From Chloroflexota bacterium (GTDB lineage Bacteria > Chloroflexota > Limnocylindria > Limnocylindrales > CSP1-4): 16,711 nucleotides of DNA. The notes beneath the pieces are model-generated. The model searched no databases. It was not told the origin of the DNA and saw nothing but the letters and a program-made list of their open reading frames with translations. Each line of letters starts with the position of its first letter. Position 1 is the first letter of the stretch. The DNA lies in assembly GCA_013695255.1 (NCBI GenBank), contig JACDAV010000424.1:1-16711 (forward strand), written 5' to 3'. Position numbers and translations under genes: made by a program. This document shows, in pieces, positions 7,014 through 13,690 of this stretch.

Positions 7014-7625
7014 TCAGGTCGGCCCGTCTCGCCTGCCCCACCGCTCGCGGTGGACGATGTCAGCAATCGGCCGCCGGCCGCCCGCCCGGGGAGGGGCGCG
7101 CAGCTCCGCCGGATCGGCTGGGTAGCCGAACGACAGCAGGTACTCGCAGTGGTGTGTCTCCGGGTAGCCGAGGAGCCGCCGCGCGAGGTCGTGCTCGTAG
7201 ACCGTGGCCGGCACGCTGCCCACACCCAGCTCCCACGCGGCCAGCATCATGTTCGCGGCCGCCTGGCCGAGGTCGAACATGACCGAGAGCGGCGTCCCCG
7301 GCTGACGTGGATCCGGCGTGACCAGGGCGATGCCCGCGGCCGCGCCGGCGAGGTGGCCGGCCGCGTGACCGACCTGACCGAGCTCGCGCAGGTGCGCCCG
7401 ATCGACGCACACGATGAACTCCCAGCGCTGGAGGTTCTTGGAGCTGGCTGCCCGCCGGCCGGCGTGGAGGATGCGGTCGAGGTGGACGGCATCCAGCGGC
7501 CGGTCCTCGAAGCGGCGGATCACGCGCTTCGTCCGGATCGCCCTCCACACAGGATCTTCAGGACCGGCGGCCCGTCGATGGCCCGGCGTGGCGCGTGGAT
7601 GGGCTGGCCCGTCGGGCGTCGGCAT
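7014..7625 (-). CDS. Nitroreductase family FMN-dependent oxidoreductase
   Basis: A 203-residue nitroreductase-fold flavoprotein, expected to bind FMN as a homodimer and use NAD(P)H. Visible signatures are the N-terminal phosphate-binding stretch RTKRVIRRFEDRPLD (31-45), ILHAGRRAASSKNLQRWEF (residues 52-70), the dimer-core helix LGQAAANMMLAAWELGVGS (119-137), and a C-terminal LLSFGYPAD near the end of the fold. The start at ATG 7625 is supported by an AGGAG site 8 nt upstream and a TANNNT box 30 nt upstream. The frame stays open to 7721 but the added residues are low-complexity. The substrate (nitroaromatic, quinone or other) cannot be predicted. It is convergent with PPK2. Confidence 0.88.
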   Translation of the reverse strand: MPTPDGPAHPRATPGHRRAAGPEDPVWRAIRTKRVIRRFEDRPLDAVHLDRILHAGRRAASSKNLQRWEFIVCVDRAHLRELGQVGHAAGHLAGAAAGIALVTPDPRQPGTPLSVMFDLGQAAANMMLAAWELGVGSVPATVYEHDLARRLLGYPETHHCEYLLSFGYPADPAELRAPPRAGGRRPIADIVHRERWGRRDGPT

Positions 7626-7655
7626 GCCGCGCTCTCCTGACTGCGGAACGCGGCC

Positions 7656-7661
7656 AGCATA
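7656..7661 (-). promoter_or_regulatory. Candidate -10 box of the nitroreductase
   Basis: On the - strand TATGCT matches TANNNT and lies 30 nt before the start at 7625. Initiation about 7 nt downstream would give a leader of roughly 23 nt containing the AGGAG site at 7638-7634. No -35 box is evident, as at other starts in this window. Confidence 0.4.
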
Positions 7662-8005
7662 TCGAGTCGCCCGGGGATCGCCGCCGCGCGAATGGACCTC
7701 GCCCGGCAAGGTCGGCCACAACGGGTGTTCAACCGGCCGACGGCGCCCGGCCTATCGGCCTGGGCTCATTCGCGGCACAACTATTTCGGGCCGATCGGGG
7801 CGCACAAGCCGGTCTCGCCGGCCCGCCAGCCCGACCTGTATGCCGGACTGGACGGCATATTTGTCTCCCGGAGCGGGCTGATGCTTGCCATGTGCCGCTC
7901 GAAGCGGCGGGAATAGCACTGGCGCAACTACGGCCGTCGACACGGGCGCCCAGCCCGTGCGGAACCGGCGCGGAGCCCGCGCTGCCACGAGCCTGCCCCG
8001 GAGCC
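7662..8005. other. Non-coding stretch rich in short hairpins
   Basis: This is most of the 380 bp gap between the HD gene stop and the nitroreductase start. I find no convincing gene; a 74-codon + strand frame at 7692-7916 has no recognisable features. The DNA holds several perfect stem-loops: 7711-7741 (GTCGGCC arms, 17-nt loop), 7808-7822, 7839-7859, 7894-7908 (GCCGCT-CGA-AGCGGC), 7941-7959 (CACGGGC arms, 5-nt loop) and 7968-7982 (GCGCGG arms). The last two directly follow the HD gene on the - strand and could end its transcript. The density could reflect a structured RNA or simply high GC. Confidence 0.4.
7839..7859 (+). terminator. Stem-loop followed by a short T-rich run
   Basis: TATGCCG-N7-CGGCATA forms a perfect 7-bp stem with a 7-nt loop and is followed on + by TTTGT. 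It is terminator-like on +, yet no + strand gene precedes it, so either an unseen + transcript ends here or the resemblance is fortuitous. Confidence 0.25.
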
Positions 8006-9472
8006 CTACTCGCCGCTCGACCGCCGGTAGCGCCGTGCGATCAGCGCGTACGCCGGCAACCGCCCGAGCGCCCGGCTGAGCCGGATCTCGGACGCCCCGT
8101 CGCGCGACTCGATCGCCAGCAACGAGTCCGTGGCGGTCGCATCGGCGGGTCGCGCGTCGACCACCGCCCGGTCGATCGCGGTCACGCCTGGCTCTTCCGC
8201 CCCGAGCGTCGCCACGAGCGCATCCGGAAAGTCCCCGGCCTCGTACTCGGCGCGAACCTCGGCCTCGACGCGCCAGCGAGGGCGTCGCAGCAGGATGGCC
8301 CGCCACCCCTCGGCGACCGCCGGCGCGACGGTCCCGTCGCCCGGCCGCTCGGCACCCTCCGCCGCCACCGACTCGCCCCGTGCCCACCGGGCAGCCTGGT
8401 GGAGGAGCGCGTACTCGTCGAGGTCGGCGTACTCGCTCAGCCGGTCCACCGGCGACCCTTCGCCGAAGATCGCGCGGATCGACGGCTCGAAGACCTCCGC
8501 GAGGTCGAGGTCGATCGCGCGCACCGTGCGATGGAAGTAGACCTGCTGGTACATGAACAGCCGGGCCGTGAGGAACATCTCGAGCGCACCGAGGCCCGGC
8601 TCGTAGAGCGTCAACCCGTGGTCCGACACGAACGTGTAGCGACGCAGCCGTTCGACGTCGACGGGTCCCACCGCGACGCCCGTGAGGTACGCGTCGCGAC
8701 GCACGTAGTCCAGGTTGTCGACGGTGAAGACGCCCGACAGGAGCGGCTGCAGCCAGCGCAGCCAGCCGGGCATCGAGGCGTCGCGCAGGGCGGGCTTGGA
8801 GACCAGGAATGAGACCCATCGGGGCTCGATCGACTCACCCGCGTCGAATGCGTCGCGCGCCGGATCCGTGCCCGGCGCCCGCCGAAGGCCCCGGATCACG
8901 TCGCCCAGCTCGCGCTCGATGATCAGCTGCGACAGGTCCTCGTGCGAAAGCCGCTTGCCGGGCTCGCGTCGGGCGTCGACCGGTGCGTCGAACGCGCGCA
9001 GAACGTGGTCCTCGAAGAAGTGGGCGAACGGCCCGTGCCCCACGTCGTGGAGAAGCCCGGCCACGCGCAGGGTCTCGACCACGAGCCCTTCGGACGGGAC
9101 CGGCTCCGGCGGGACGGCGTCCCGCGCGCCGGCGTCCCGTCGGCCGGCGTCCCGTACGCCTCGTGCGAGGAGGGTGCCTCGGAGGCTCGGGTAGAGCGCC
9201 CGCGCCCACAGGCCGGCCTCGTGCATGACGCCGAGGCCGTGGGTGAACCGGGAGTGCTCGGCCGTCGGGAAGACCCACCGCGCGCTCTGGAGCTGGCTGA
9301 TCCTGCGCAGCCGCTGCAGCCATGCGCTGTCGACGAGGTCCTGCTCGACCGCGGGCTCGTCCGGCAGTCCGGCCGCCGCCGCCTCCACCGGGGCGATGCG
9401 CTTGGTGAGCTCGAGATAGCCGTGGATCGGGTCGCTGATCAGATTGACGGCGCGGAAGGGGTGACGAGCCAC
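8006..9472 (-). CDS. HD-domain phosphohydrolase (SAMHD1/dGTPase-like)
   Basis: A 488-residue member of the COG1078-type HD family, expected to be a metal-dependent (deoxy)nucleoside triphosphate triphosphohydrolase. It opens with the family motif SDPIHGYLEL (13-22). The HD metal site is complete: HSRFTHGLGVMHEA (His73, His78), LLHDVGHGPFAHFFED (His142-Asp143, His146, His151), and DNLDYVRRDAYLTG with Asp255 in the position of the fourth ligand. The start is GTG 9472: the frame closes 10-12 nt upstream, and TAGTCT sits 6 nt before it with no ribosome binding site, so the mRNA is probably leaderless. An insert at residues 105-119 is three copies of a Gly-x-Arg-Asp-Ala pentapeptide. Which dNTP is cleaved, and whether nucleotides regulate it as in SAMHD1, cannot be seen. 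Confidence 0.9.
   Translation of the reverse strand: MARHPFRAVNLISDPIHGYLELTKRIAPVEAAAAGLPDEPAVEQDLVDSAWLQRLRRISQLQSARWVFPTAEHSRFTHGLGVMHEAGLWARALYPSLRGTLLARGVRDAGRRDAGARDAVPPEPVPSEGLVVETLRVAGLLHDVGHGPFAHFFEDHVLRAFDAPVDARREPGKRLSHEDLSQLIIERELGDVIRGLRRAPGTDPARDAFDAGESIEPRWVSFLVSKPALRDASMPGWLRWLQPLLSGVFTVDNLDYVRRDAYLTGVAVGPVDVERLRRYTFVSDHGLTLYEPGLGALEMFLTARLFMYQQVYFHRTVRAIDLDLAEVFEPSIRAIFGEGSPVDRLSEYADLDEYALLHQAARWARGESVAAEGAERPGDGTVAPAVAEGWRAILLRRPRWRVEAEVRAEYEAGDFPDALVATLGAEEPGVTAIDRAVVDARPADATATDSLLAIESRDGASEIRLSRALGRLPAYALIARRYRRSSGE
9116..9160 (-). repeat. In-frame 15-bp minisatellite inside the HD gene
   Basis: Three consecutive 15-bp units (9116-9130, 9131-9145, 9146-9160), each beginning GGCGTCCCG on +, differ only at three central bases and one other position. 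On the coding strand they give Gly-Val-Arg-Asp-Ala, Gly-Arg-Arg-Asp-Ala and Gly-Ala-Arg-Asp-Ala. Unit length is a multiple of three, so copy-number change would keep the reading frame. Confidence 0.85.
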
Positions 9473-9478
9473 CGCCGC

Positions 9479-9484
9479 AGACTA
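9479..9484 (-). promoter_or_regulatory. Candidate leaderless promoter of the HD gene
   Basis: On the - strand TAGTCT matches TANNNT and ends exactly 6 nt before the GTG at 9472, with GCGGCG between and no ribosome binding site. No clear -35 box is visible. Confidence 0.45.
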
Positions 9485-9852
9485 CGCGGTCGGCGCCCGA
9501 TGCGACGGAGCGGCCGGCGCGGACCGGGCCGCTGAGCCAGACTTTCCTGTCATACGCCCACGCGGAAAGCACCAGGCGATCTCCGCGACGCTCCATCGGT
9601 GGCATCGGCGAGGGTGTTAGTCGCGCGCGTGGCTCACAGAGGACACCCGCTACGTGCGCCGGCCCTCGCGAGCTGGTCTTACGCTCCTGCAGGAGAATTC
9701 GACAGGAAAGATCGCGCTGCGGCTGCGGAGGCCCTCTCCAGCTCGGCCGTGCGCTCATGCCAGGAGAATTGGACAGGAAACAGCGCGTCGGGGTTCCGCC
9801 ACGCGGCCTCGCCCGGTTCGGCCGCAGGCTCCCCTCGAGTTCGGCCCGCGCG
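9485..9852. other. Non-coding stretch carrying repeat copies
   Basis: This region lies between the HD gene start and the WYL gene stop. No frame shows recognisable protein features. It contains an inverted GACAGGAAA core (TTTCCTGTC, 9543-9551), the duplicated unit described separately, and a GC-rich stretch up to 9852 that vaguely resembles the first part of that unit (GCGGCCTCGCCCGG, from about 9802). The segment 9600-9720 is less GC-rich than the flanking genes. Confidence 0.5.
9661..9780 (+). repeat. Duplicated ~70-bp repeat with conserved AGGAGAATTSGACAGGAAA core
   Basis: Two direct copies lie 71 bp apart. The cores AGGAGAATTCGACAGGAAA (9691-9709) and AGGAGAATTGGACAGGAAA (9762-9780) differ at one base. 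The upstream flanks also match in part: GGCCCTC, AGCT and CGCTC-TGC occur in the same order and spacing (from 9661 and 9730). An inverted GACAGGAAA stands at 9551-9543. The units do not have the identical repeats or multiple spacers of a CRISPR array. They may be members of a genome-wide intergenic repeat family or binding sites. Confidence 0.7.
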
Positions 9853-10863
9853 TCAGCCCGCCGCGGGCTCCCCGTACCGCTCGAGCGCCCGCCGCCATGT
9901 CGCGATCACGTCGTCACGGAGCGCCGCCGGCGCCAGCACCTCGACCTCGTCGCCCCACGAGAGGATCCACAGCCGGATCTCGATCGTCCCGCTGACCGTC
10001 GCCCGCCAGGCGAGGGAGCCATCCGGCTCGCGCTCGACGCGCTGCGTCGGGTGCCAGGTCGCCTCCTCGACGCGTCCGGCCACCGTGGGTGCGAAGCGCA
10101 GCACGACCTCCACCTCCGACTGGTCCGCGATGATGTCCCACGCCCGCCAGAGCGAGTCCTCGATCCCGCCCTCGGGCGGGTCGAACGTTCGCGGCGTCAG
10201 CGCGGCGTCGAGGATCCGCTCGATCTTGAACGTGCGGAGCCCGTCCCGCGTCTCGTCCCAGCCGATCAAATAGAGCGCGTGCGTCTGCAGCGACGGCTCG
10301 ATCAGGTAGGGCCGCACGACCGCCCGCCGCCGCTCCCCGACGGCGCCGTATCGCGAATGGCGGGGCGGGTCGTAGTCCAGGCTGACGACGCGTCGCTCCG
10401 ACCAGGCCCGCGTCAGCAGGTGGACGTGCCGGCGGAACCGCTCGTCACGCGGCAGACTCGACAGGATGCCCAGCGTCCGGTCGACGTGCTCGGCGAGGAC
10501 CGGCGGCAGACCCTCCTCGAGCTTCTCGAATGCGGCCGCGAGGTCCGGGTCGTACTTGTCCGCGTAGCGCACCATCAGCCGCGCCGAGAGCACCACCGCC
10601 ATCGCCTCGGACAGGGTCAGCTTGAGCGGCGGCAGGAAGTCCTCGCCGGCGACGCCCCACAGCCCGCCCTCGGACCAGACGCCGACCTGCAGCTCCCGGT
10701 CGATCGCGTCGAGGTCCCGGTAGACCGTCCGGACGGACATGTCGACCCGGCGCGCGAGCTCACCGACCCGGACTCCGTCGGGATGGGCACGAAGCACGGT
10801 GATCAGCCTCGTCAGCCGGGCGAGGCGATCGCGCTTGCCGCTGCGCCGCTCGCCGTCGTCCAT
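9853..10863 (-). CDS. WYL-domain transcriptional regulator
   Basis: A 336-residue regulator. The N-terminal winged helix-turn-helix is at about residues 13-55 (RLARLTRLITVLRAHPDGV, then MSVRTVYRDLDAID), the YafY/HTH_11 type. A linker is followed by a WYL domain at about 145-225 with ALYLIGWDE (196-204), and a C-terminal WCX-like extension. WYL domains bind ligands such as nucleic acids and control DNA binding. The start ATG 10863 has GGAG just upstream. The preceding membrane-protein gene stops only 8 nt before this ATG, so the two form an operon. The open frame continues to 11079, but that is antisense-like low-complexity sequence overlapping the upstream gene. Its targets are unknown; autoregulation of the operon would be a natural guess. 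Confidence 0.92.
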   Translation of the reverse strand: MDDGERRSGKRDRLARLTRLITVLRAHPDGVRVGELARRVDMSVRTVYRDLDAIDRELQVGVWSEGGLWGVAGEDFLPPLKLTLSEAMAVVLSARLMVRYADKYDPDLAAAFEKLEEGLPPVLAEHVDRTLGILSSLPRDERFRRHVHLLTRAWSERRVVSLDYDPPRHSRYGAVGERRRAVVRPYLIEPSLQTHALYLIGWDETRDGLRTFKIERILDAALTPRTFDPPEGGIEDSLWRAWDIIADQSEVEVVLRFAPTVAGRVEEATWHPTQRVEREPDGSLAWRATVSGTIEIRLWILSWGDEVEVLAPAALRDDVIATWRRALERYGEPAAG

Positions 10864-10871
10864 CGATCTCC

Positions 10872-12056
10872 TCAGCTCGTGGGGCGGACGACGACGTGGT
10901 CGCGGTCCCGCTCGGTGGCGATCATCGTCGCACGCAGCGTGCCCTGCAGGCCGCGCTCGCCGATCGACGCCGCATCGCCGCTGACGCTGCCCGACAGCCG
11001 TCCGACGGCGCCGTCCGCGAAGACCCAGTAGTCGAGCTCGCCGCGCCACCGCCCCAGGTCGCTGGTGCCAGCGAGCCATTCGACCTGCGGGAATGCCTCC
11101 CGGAACGCGCGCCCGTCGACGGCCACCCGACAGTGGCGAGCACGAGCGCCCTCGAAGAAGGCGAGCCCGTGGTCCTCAGCTGCCTCACGGGAGCCCGCCT
11201 CGAGCGCGACGCGGAGCACCTGGACATCGAGGCCGGCGCCGGCGACCTCGATCGGCGGCACCAGCTCCCAGCCGCGCTGCGGGTCGAGCCGCCAGGTCGT
11301 GTCGCCGAGGCGCGCCGCCCCGTGCTGCCCGAGCTGTCGATCCGTGGCGACATAGGCCAGCCACCGGAAGTCCTCGCCGCTGCGCAGGCCGCGCAGGTCG
11401 ACGTTGCCGATCGGTCGGCGATCGACCGTGCCCGTGAGCAGCAGCTCGACCCGCGCCTCGGCGGCCATCCGCGGCGGCACGTCGCAGGTCGGTGGCTCGA
11501 GGGCCGGGGACGTGGGTCCGTAGCGGGACGCCGGAGCCGGACGGTCCCGCAGCGCCAGCTCGTTCGCGATGGCCACCGACGCGAAGATGCCGCCCGCGAC
11601 GATCGTCGAGACGGCCGCCAGCGTGCCGCCGAGGACGAGCCGTCGACGCCGGAGCGCCGCGTCGCCCAGACGTCGGCGCGCGACACCGAGACCGCTGAAG
11701 AGCCCCGTGCCCAGCAGGGCGAGAAGCCACGGGTACGCCGCTTCGGGCGACGGCAGGAGCGTCTGGGGGCCGCGCGCCAGCAGCTGCGTGACGATCCCCC
11801 CGATCGAGGGCGTGAGCAGCAGGAGCGACCCGAGCCCCGCCCACACCAGCCCGGCGAACGCGCGGTCGCCGCGGGCGACCGGCGGCCAGACCAGCCCGGC
11901 GAGCGCGACCAGGATCGGCAGCCCGGCTGCCAGTCCGACCTGGACGTCGAACGGCCCACCCGGTCGGTACACGAGCAACACGAGGGCCGCGGTCAGCGTC
12001 CAAGCAGCAGACAGGGCGGCGGCGATCAGTCGCAGCCCGAATATCCGGACCCGCAC
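10872..12056 (-). CDS. Five-helix membrane protein with C-terminal extracytoplasmic domain, unknown function
   Basis: A 394-residue protein that I do not recognise. Five hydrophobic segments are visible at about residues 7-29, 38-58, 66-88, 107-124 and 140-162. Arg-rich loops (ARRRLGDAALRRRRL, before helix 5) indicate a cytoplasmic N-terminus and place the last ~230 residues outside the membrane. That domain is rich in alternating beta-like strands (for example LDYWVFADGAVGRLSGSVSG and LQGTLRATMIATERD near the end) and recalls lipid- or ligand-binding lipoprotein folds such as LppX/LprG. This is only an impression. GTG 12056 is preceded by TAGACT at 6 nt with no ribosome binding site, so it is probably leaderless. 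It is the first gene of an operon with the WYL regulator, so it could be a sensor partner or a target. Confidence 0.78.
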   Translation of the reverse strand: MRVRIFGLRLIAAALSAAWTLTAALVLLVYRPGGPFDVQVGLAAGLPILVALAGLVWPPVARGDRAFAGLVWAGLGSLLLLTPSIGGIVTQLLARGPQTLLPSPEAAYPWLLALLGTGLFSGLGVARRRLGDAALRRRRLVLGGTLAAVSTIVAGGIFASVAIANELALRDRPAPASRYGPTSPALEPPTCDVPPRMAAEARVELLLTGTVDRRPIGNVDLRGLRSGEDFRWLAYVATDRQLGQHGAARLGDTTWRLDPQRGWELVPPIEVAGAGLDVQVLRVALEAGSREAAEDHGLAFFEGARARHCRVAVDGRAFREAFPQVEWLAGTSDLGRWRGELDYWVFADGAVGRLSGSVSGDAASIGERGLQGTLRATMIATERDRDHVVVRPTS

Positions 12057-12062
12057 GCGGGC

Positions 12063-12068
12063 AGTCTA
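12063..12068 (-). promoter_or_regulatory. Candidate leaderless promoter of the membrane protein/WYL operon
   Basis: On the - strand TAGACT matches TANNNT and ends 6 nt before the GTG at 12056 (GCCCGC between). No ribosome binding site intervenes. Confidence 0.45.
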
Positions 12069-12268
12069 CGTGCCCCCGCCCGCCGCCTCGACCGGTTCGA
12101 GGAAGCGAGCGGCGTCGCAAGTACCGGTCTCATCCGGGACGTGCGGGTCATCGAATACCTGGCAGGAACGACGGACGATCCCACCAGACCGCTCCACTCC
12201 GCTCCCAACCGGGCAGGATCCCGGCCGACCTACCGCCCGCCGGCGGCACCAGAGGCAACGCACAGGAC

Positions 12269-12619
12269 ATGACAGGGCAGGGGCAGCACGGCACTCGACG
12301 GCACCGACGGTCAGCCACGGACGCCCCGTCGCCGGTTCATCCGACGGCCATCCCGGGCGGGACCGGCTCGCCGGCCGCAGTCGTTCGTGCGGGCCAGACC
12401 AGCACGGAACCGTCGGCAACCGCGACCTACCGCTCGCTGCTCCGGCAGGGTCTCGCGCCCGATGAGGCGGCGAACCTGACCGCCTTCCTGTGCGGCATCC
12501 CGGTCGGGGGGCAGCACTGGAAGCTCGGCGAGATCAACCGACTGCTCTTCCTTCGGGCGCTGCGTGCCACGGGCAGGTTCACCGCAGATGACGGCACGAA
12601 GCCACCGACGCCGGCCTGA
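12269..12619 (+). CDS. Small protein of unknown function (DEAANLTAFLCG motif)
   Basis: A 116-residue frame. The first ~50 residues are Thr/Pro/Gly-rich and probably disordered. The second half looks like a real short helical domain: YRSLLRQGLAPDEAANLTAF (54-73), then CGIPVG, WKLGEINRLLFLR (84-96) and a polar tail. I have the impression that similar short proteins with DEAANLTAFLCG and W-x-L-x-E-I-N-x-L-L-F-L occur in Chloroflexota, but cannot search. ATG 12269 is the only standard start in frame; the ribosome binding site is poor (AGGA almost touching the ATG) and no TANNNT box is at the leaderless distance. A strong hairpin follows at 12688-12720, consistent with a transcript ending there. 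No function can be given. Confidence 0.6.
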   Translation: MTGQGQHGTRRHRRSATDAPSPVHPTAIPGGTGSPAAVVRAGQTSTEPSATATYRSLLRQGLAPDEAANLTAFLCGIPVGGQHWKLGEINRLLFLRALRATGRFTADDGTKPPTPA

Positions 12620-12687
12620 GACGGCATCCCACACCGAATATCCCGGCCGCGGCGGCGATCCTCCTCCCGCCGTCACGGCCAACCTCC

Positions 12688-12720
12688 CCGAAGCGGCGCC
12701 TCCTCCAGGCGCCGCTTCGG
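12688..12720 (+). terminator. Strong 13-bp stem-loop between the small gene and the SAM hydrolase
   Basis: CCGAAGCGGCGCC and GGCGCCGCTTCGG are perfect inverted arms (13 bp) around a 7-nt loop. The hairpin lies 68 bp after the small gene's stop and upstream of the -10 box at 12735, so it is outside the next transcript. It is best read as a terminator, even though the following ATTCC gives only a minimal T-tract. Confidence 0.55.
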
Positions 12721-12734
12721 ATTCCGGGTCCGGC

Positions 12735-12740
12735 TACCAT
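12735..12740 (+). promoter_or_regulatory. Candidate leaderless promoter of the SAM hydrolase
   Basis: TACCAT matches TANNNT and ends 7 nt before the GTG at 12748. There is no ribosome binding site between them and no clear -35 box. Confidence 0.42.
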
Positions 12741-12747
12741 CCCGGGC

Positions 12748-13587
12748 GTGATCCGCCCGCTGATCTCGCTCCTGACCGACTTCGGGCTCCGGGATCCCTC
12801 GGCGGCGATCATGCGCGGCGTCATCCTCGGCATCGCGCCGGACGTCGAGCTTCTCGACATCAGCCACGAGGTTCGCAAGTTCCGCATTCGAGACGGCGCG
12901 CTGCTGCTGTGGTGCGCCCTGCCGTACCTGCCGATCGGCGTGCATGTCGCGGTCGTCGATCCCGGTGTGGGAACGGCGCGGCGGCCGGTGGCCATCCGGA
13001 CGGGCCGGGGCGATGTCCTCGTGGGGCCGGACAACGGCCTGCTGCTCATGGCGGCGGACCGGATGGGCGGGATCACGGCAGCCGTCGAGCTGACCGAGGC
13101 CGCCTACCGTCTGCCGATGGTCTCGACCAGCTTCCACGGCCGCGACGTCTTCGCCCCGGCAGCGGCGCACCTGGCCCGGGGGGTCGCGCTCGAACGGTTC
13201 GGCCCGCCCGTGGACCCGGTGGGCCTGGTCCGGCTGCCGATCCCGCAGCCCGTCCCGGCCGACGGCGAGCTGCGCGCCCACGTCCTCTACGTCGACACCT
13301 TCGGCAACGTCAAGCTGACCGCTTTTGCCGACGATCTGGTCCAGGCGCTCGGGGCGCTATCGACCGGCAACCGGCTGACGATCGAGGTCCGGCGTGGCGA
13401 GTCCGGAGCGCGGGCACGGCCGGTTGAGCTGGCCTGGCGGGAGACGTTCGGCGAGGCCGCGGTCGGCGAGCCGCTGCTCTACGAGGACTCGTACGGGCGG
13501 TTGTGCCTGGCGGTCAACCAGGGCGACGCGGCTGCGCAGCTCGAGCTGACCGAGGACCTCCCGGTGGTCATCCGGTGCACCGGCTGA
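12748..13587 (+). CDS. SAM hydrolase / S-adenosyl-L-methionine hydroxide adenosyltransferase (DUF62)
   Basis: A 279-residue cytoplasmic enzyme of the fluorinase/chlorinase superfamily. Its characterised non-halogenating members hydrolyse SAM to adenosine and methionine. Conserved blocks: LLTDFGLRDPSAAIMRGVIL (residues 8-27), VVDPGVGTARRP (Asp71, Arg78), VGPDNGLL, SFHGRDVFAPAAA (His130), and YVDTFGNVKLTA in the C-terminal domain. Asp71, Arg78 and His130 reproduce the Asp-Arg-His triad of hydroxide adenosyltransferases, which argues against a halogenase. The length is typical. GTG 12748 is supported by the leaderless promoter and because the family motif begins within 10 residues. It is convergent with the C26 hydrolase. 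Confidence 0.92.
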   Translation: MIRPLISLLTDFGLRDPSAAIMRGVILGIAPDVELLDISHEVRKFRIRDGALLLWCALPYLPIGVHVAVVDPGVGTARRPVAIRTGRGDVLVGPDNGLLLMAADRMGGITAAVELTEAAYRLPMVSTSFHGRDVFAPAAAHLARGVALERFGPPVDPVGLVRLPIPQPVPADGELRAHVLYVDTFGNVKLTAFADDLVQALGALSTGNRLTIEVRRGESGARARPVELAWRETFGEAAVGEPLLYEDSYGRLCLAVNQGDAAAQLELTEDLPVVIRCTG

Positions 13588-13668
13588 GCCCGGCGAGATC
13601 TTCCGGTGCCGCGGGAGGCGCGCGCCCGGCAGTTCCTCCAGCGCGGGATCGACGCGGGACGTCTCTAG

Positions 13669-13690
13669 CCGTCAGCGGCCCGTCAGCGGC
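13669..13690. repeat. 11-bp tandem duplication over the C26 stop codon
   Basis: CCGTCAGCGGC occurs twice in perfect tandem (13669-13679, 13680-13690). The second copy contains the TGA (13683-13685, - strand) of the C26 gene, so the duplication repeats the end of the reading frame plus flanking bases. It is probably a replication-slippage trace. Confidence 0.6.

Noticed and set aside
7692..7916. 74-codon + strand frame in the intergenic stretch
   Set aside because: It has no ribosome binding site or promoter at the leaderless distance, no family features, and spans several hairpins.
7595..8812. 405-codon + strand frame opposite the nitroreductase start and HD gene
   Set aside because: It is low-complexity Arg/Pro/Gln-rich sequence antisense to a clear HD-domain gene.
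9661..9780. CRISPR array
   Set aside because: There are only two direct copies, their flanks are also similar rather than being unique spacers, and no cas genes are present.
9853..10863. Defence island marked by the WYL regulator
   Set aside because: No nuclease, methylase, restriction, toxin or reverse-transcriptase gene is within the window; the neighbours are ordinary metabolic or membrane genes.
9757..12272. Long + strand frames (9757-11031, 10896-12272) opposite the WYL and membrane-protein genes
   Set aside because: The composition is typical of shadow frames (RRP/DRR/QPG-rich) and the opposite strand has recognisable domains and operon spacing.
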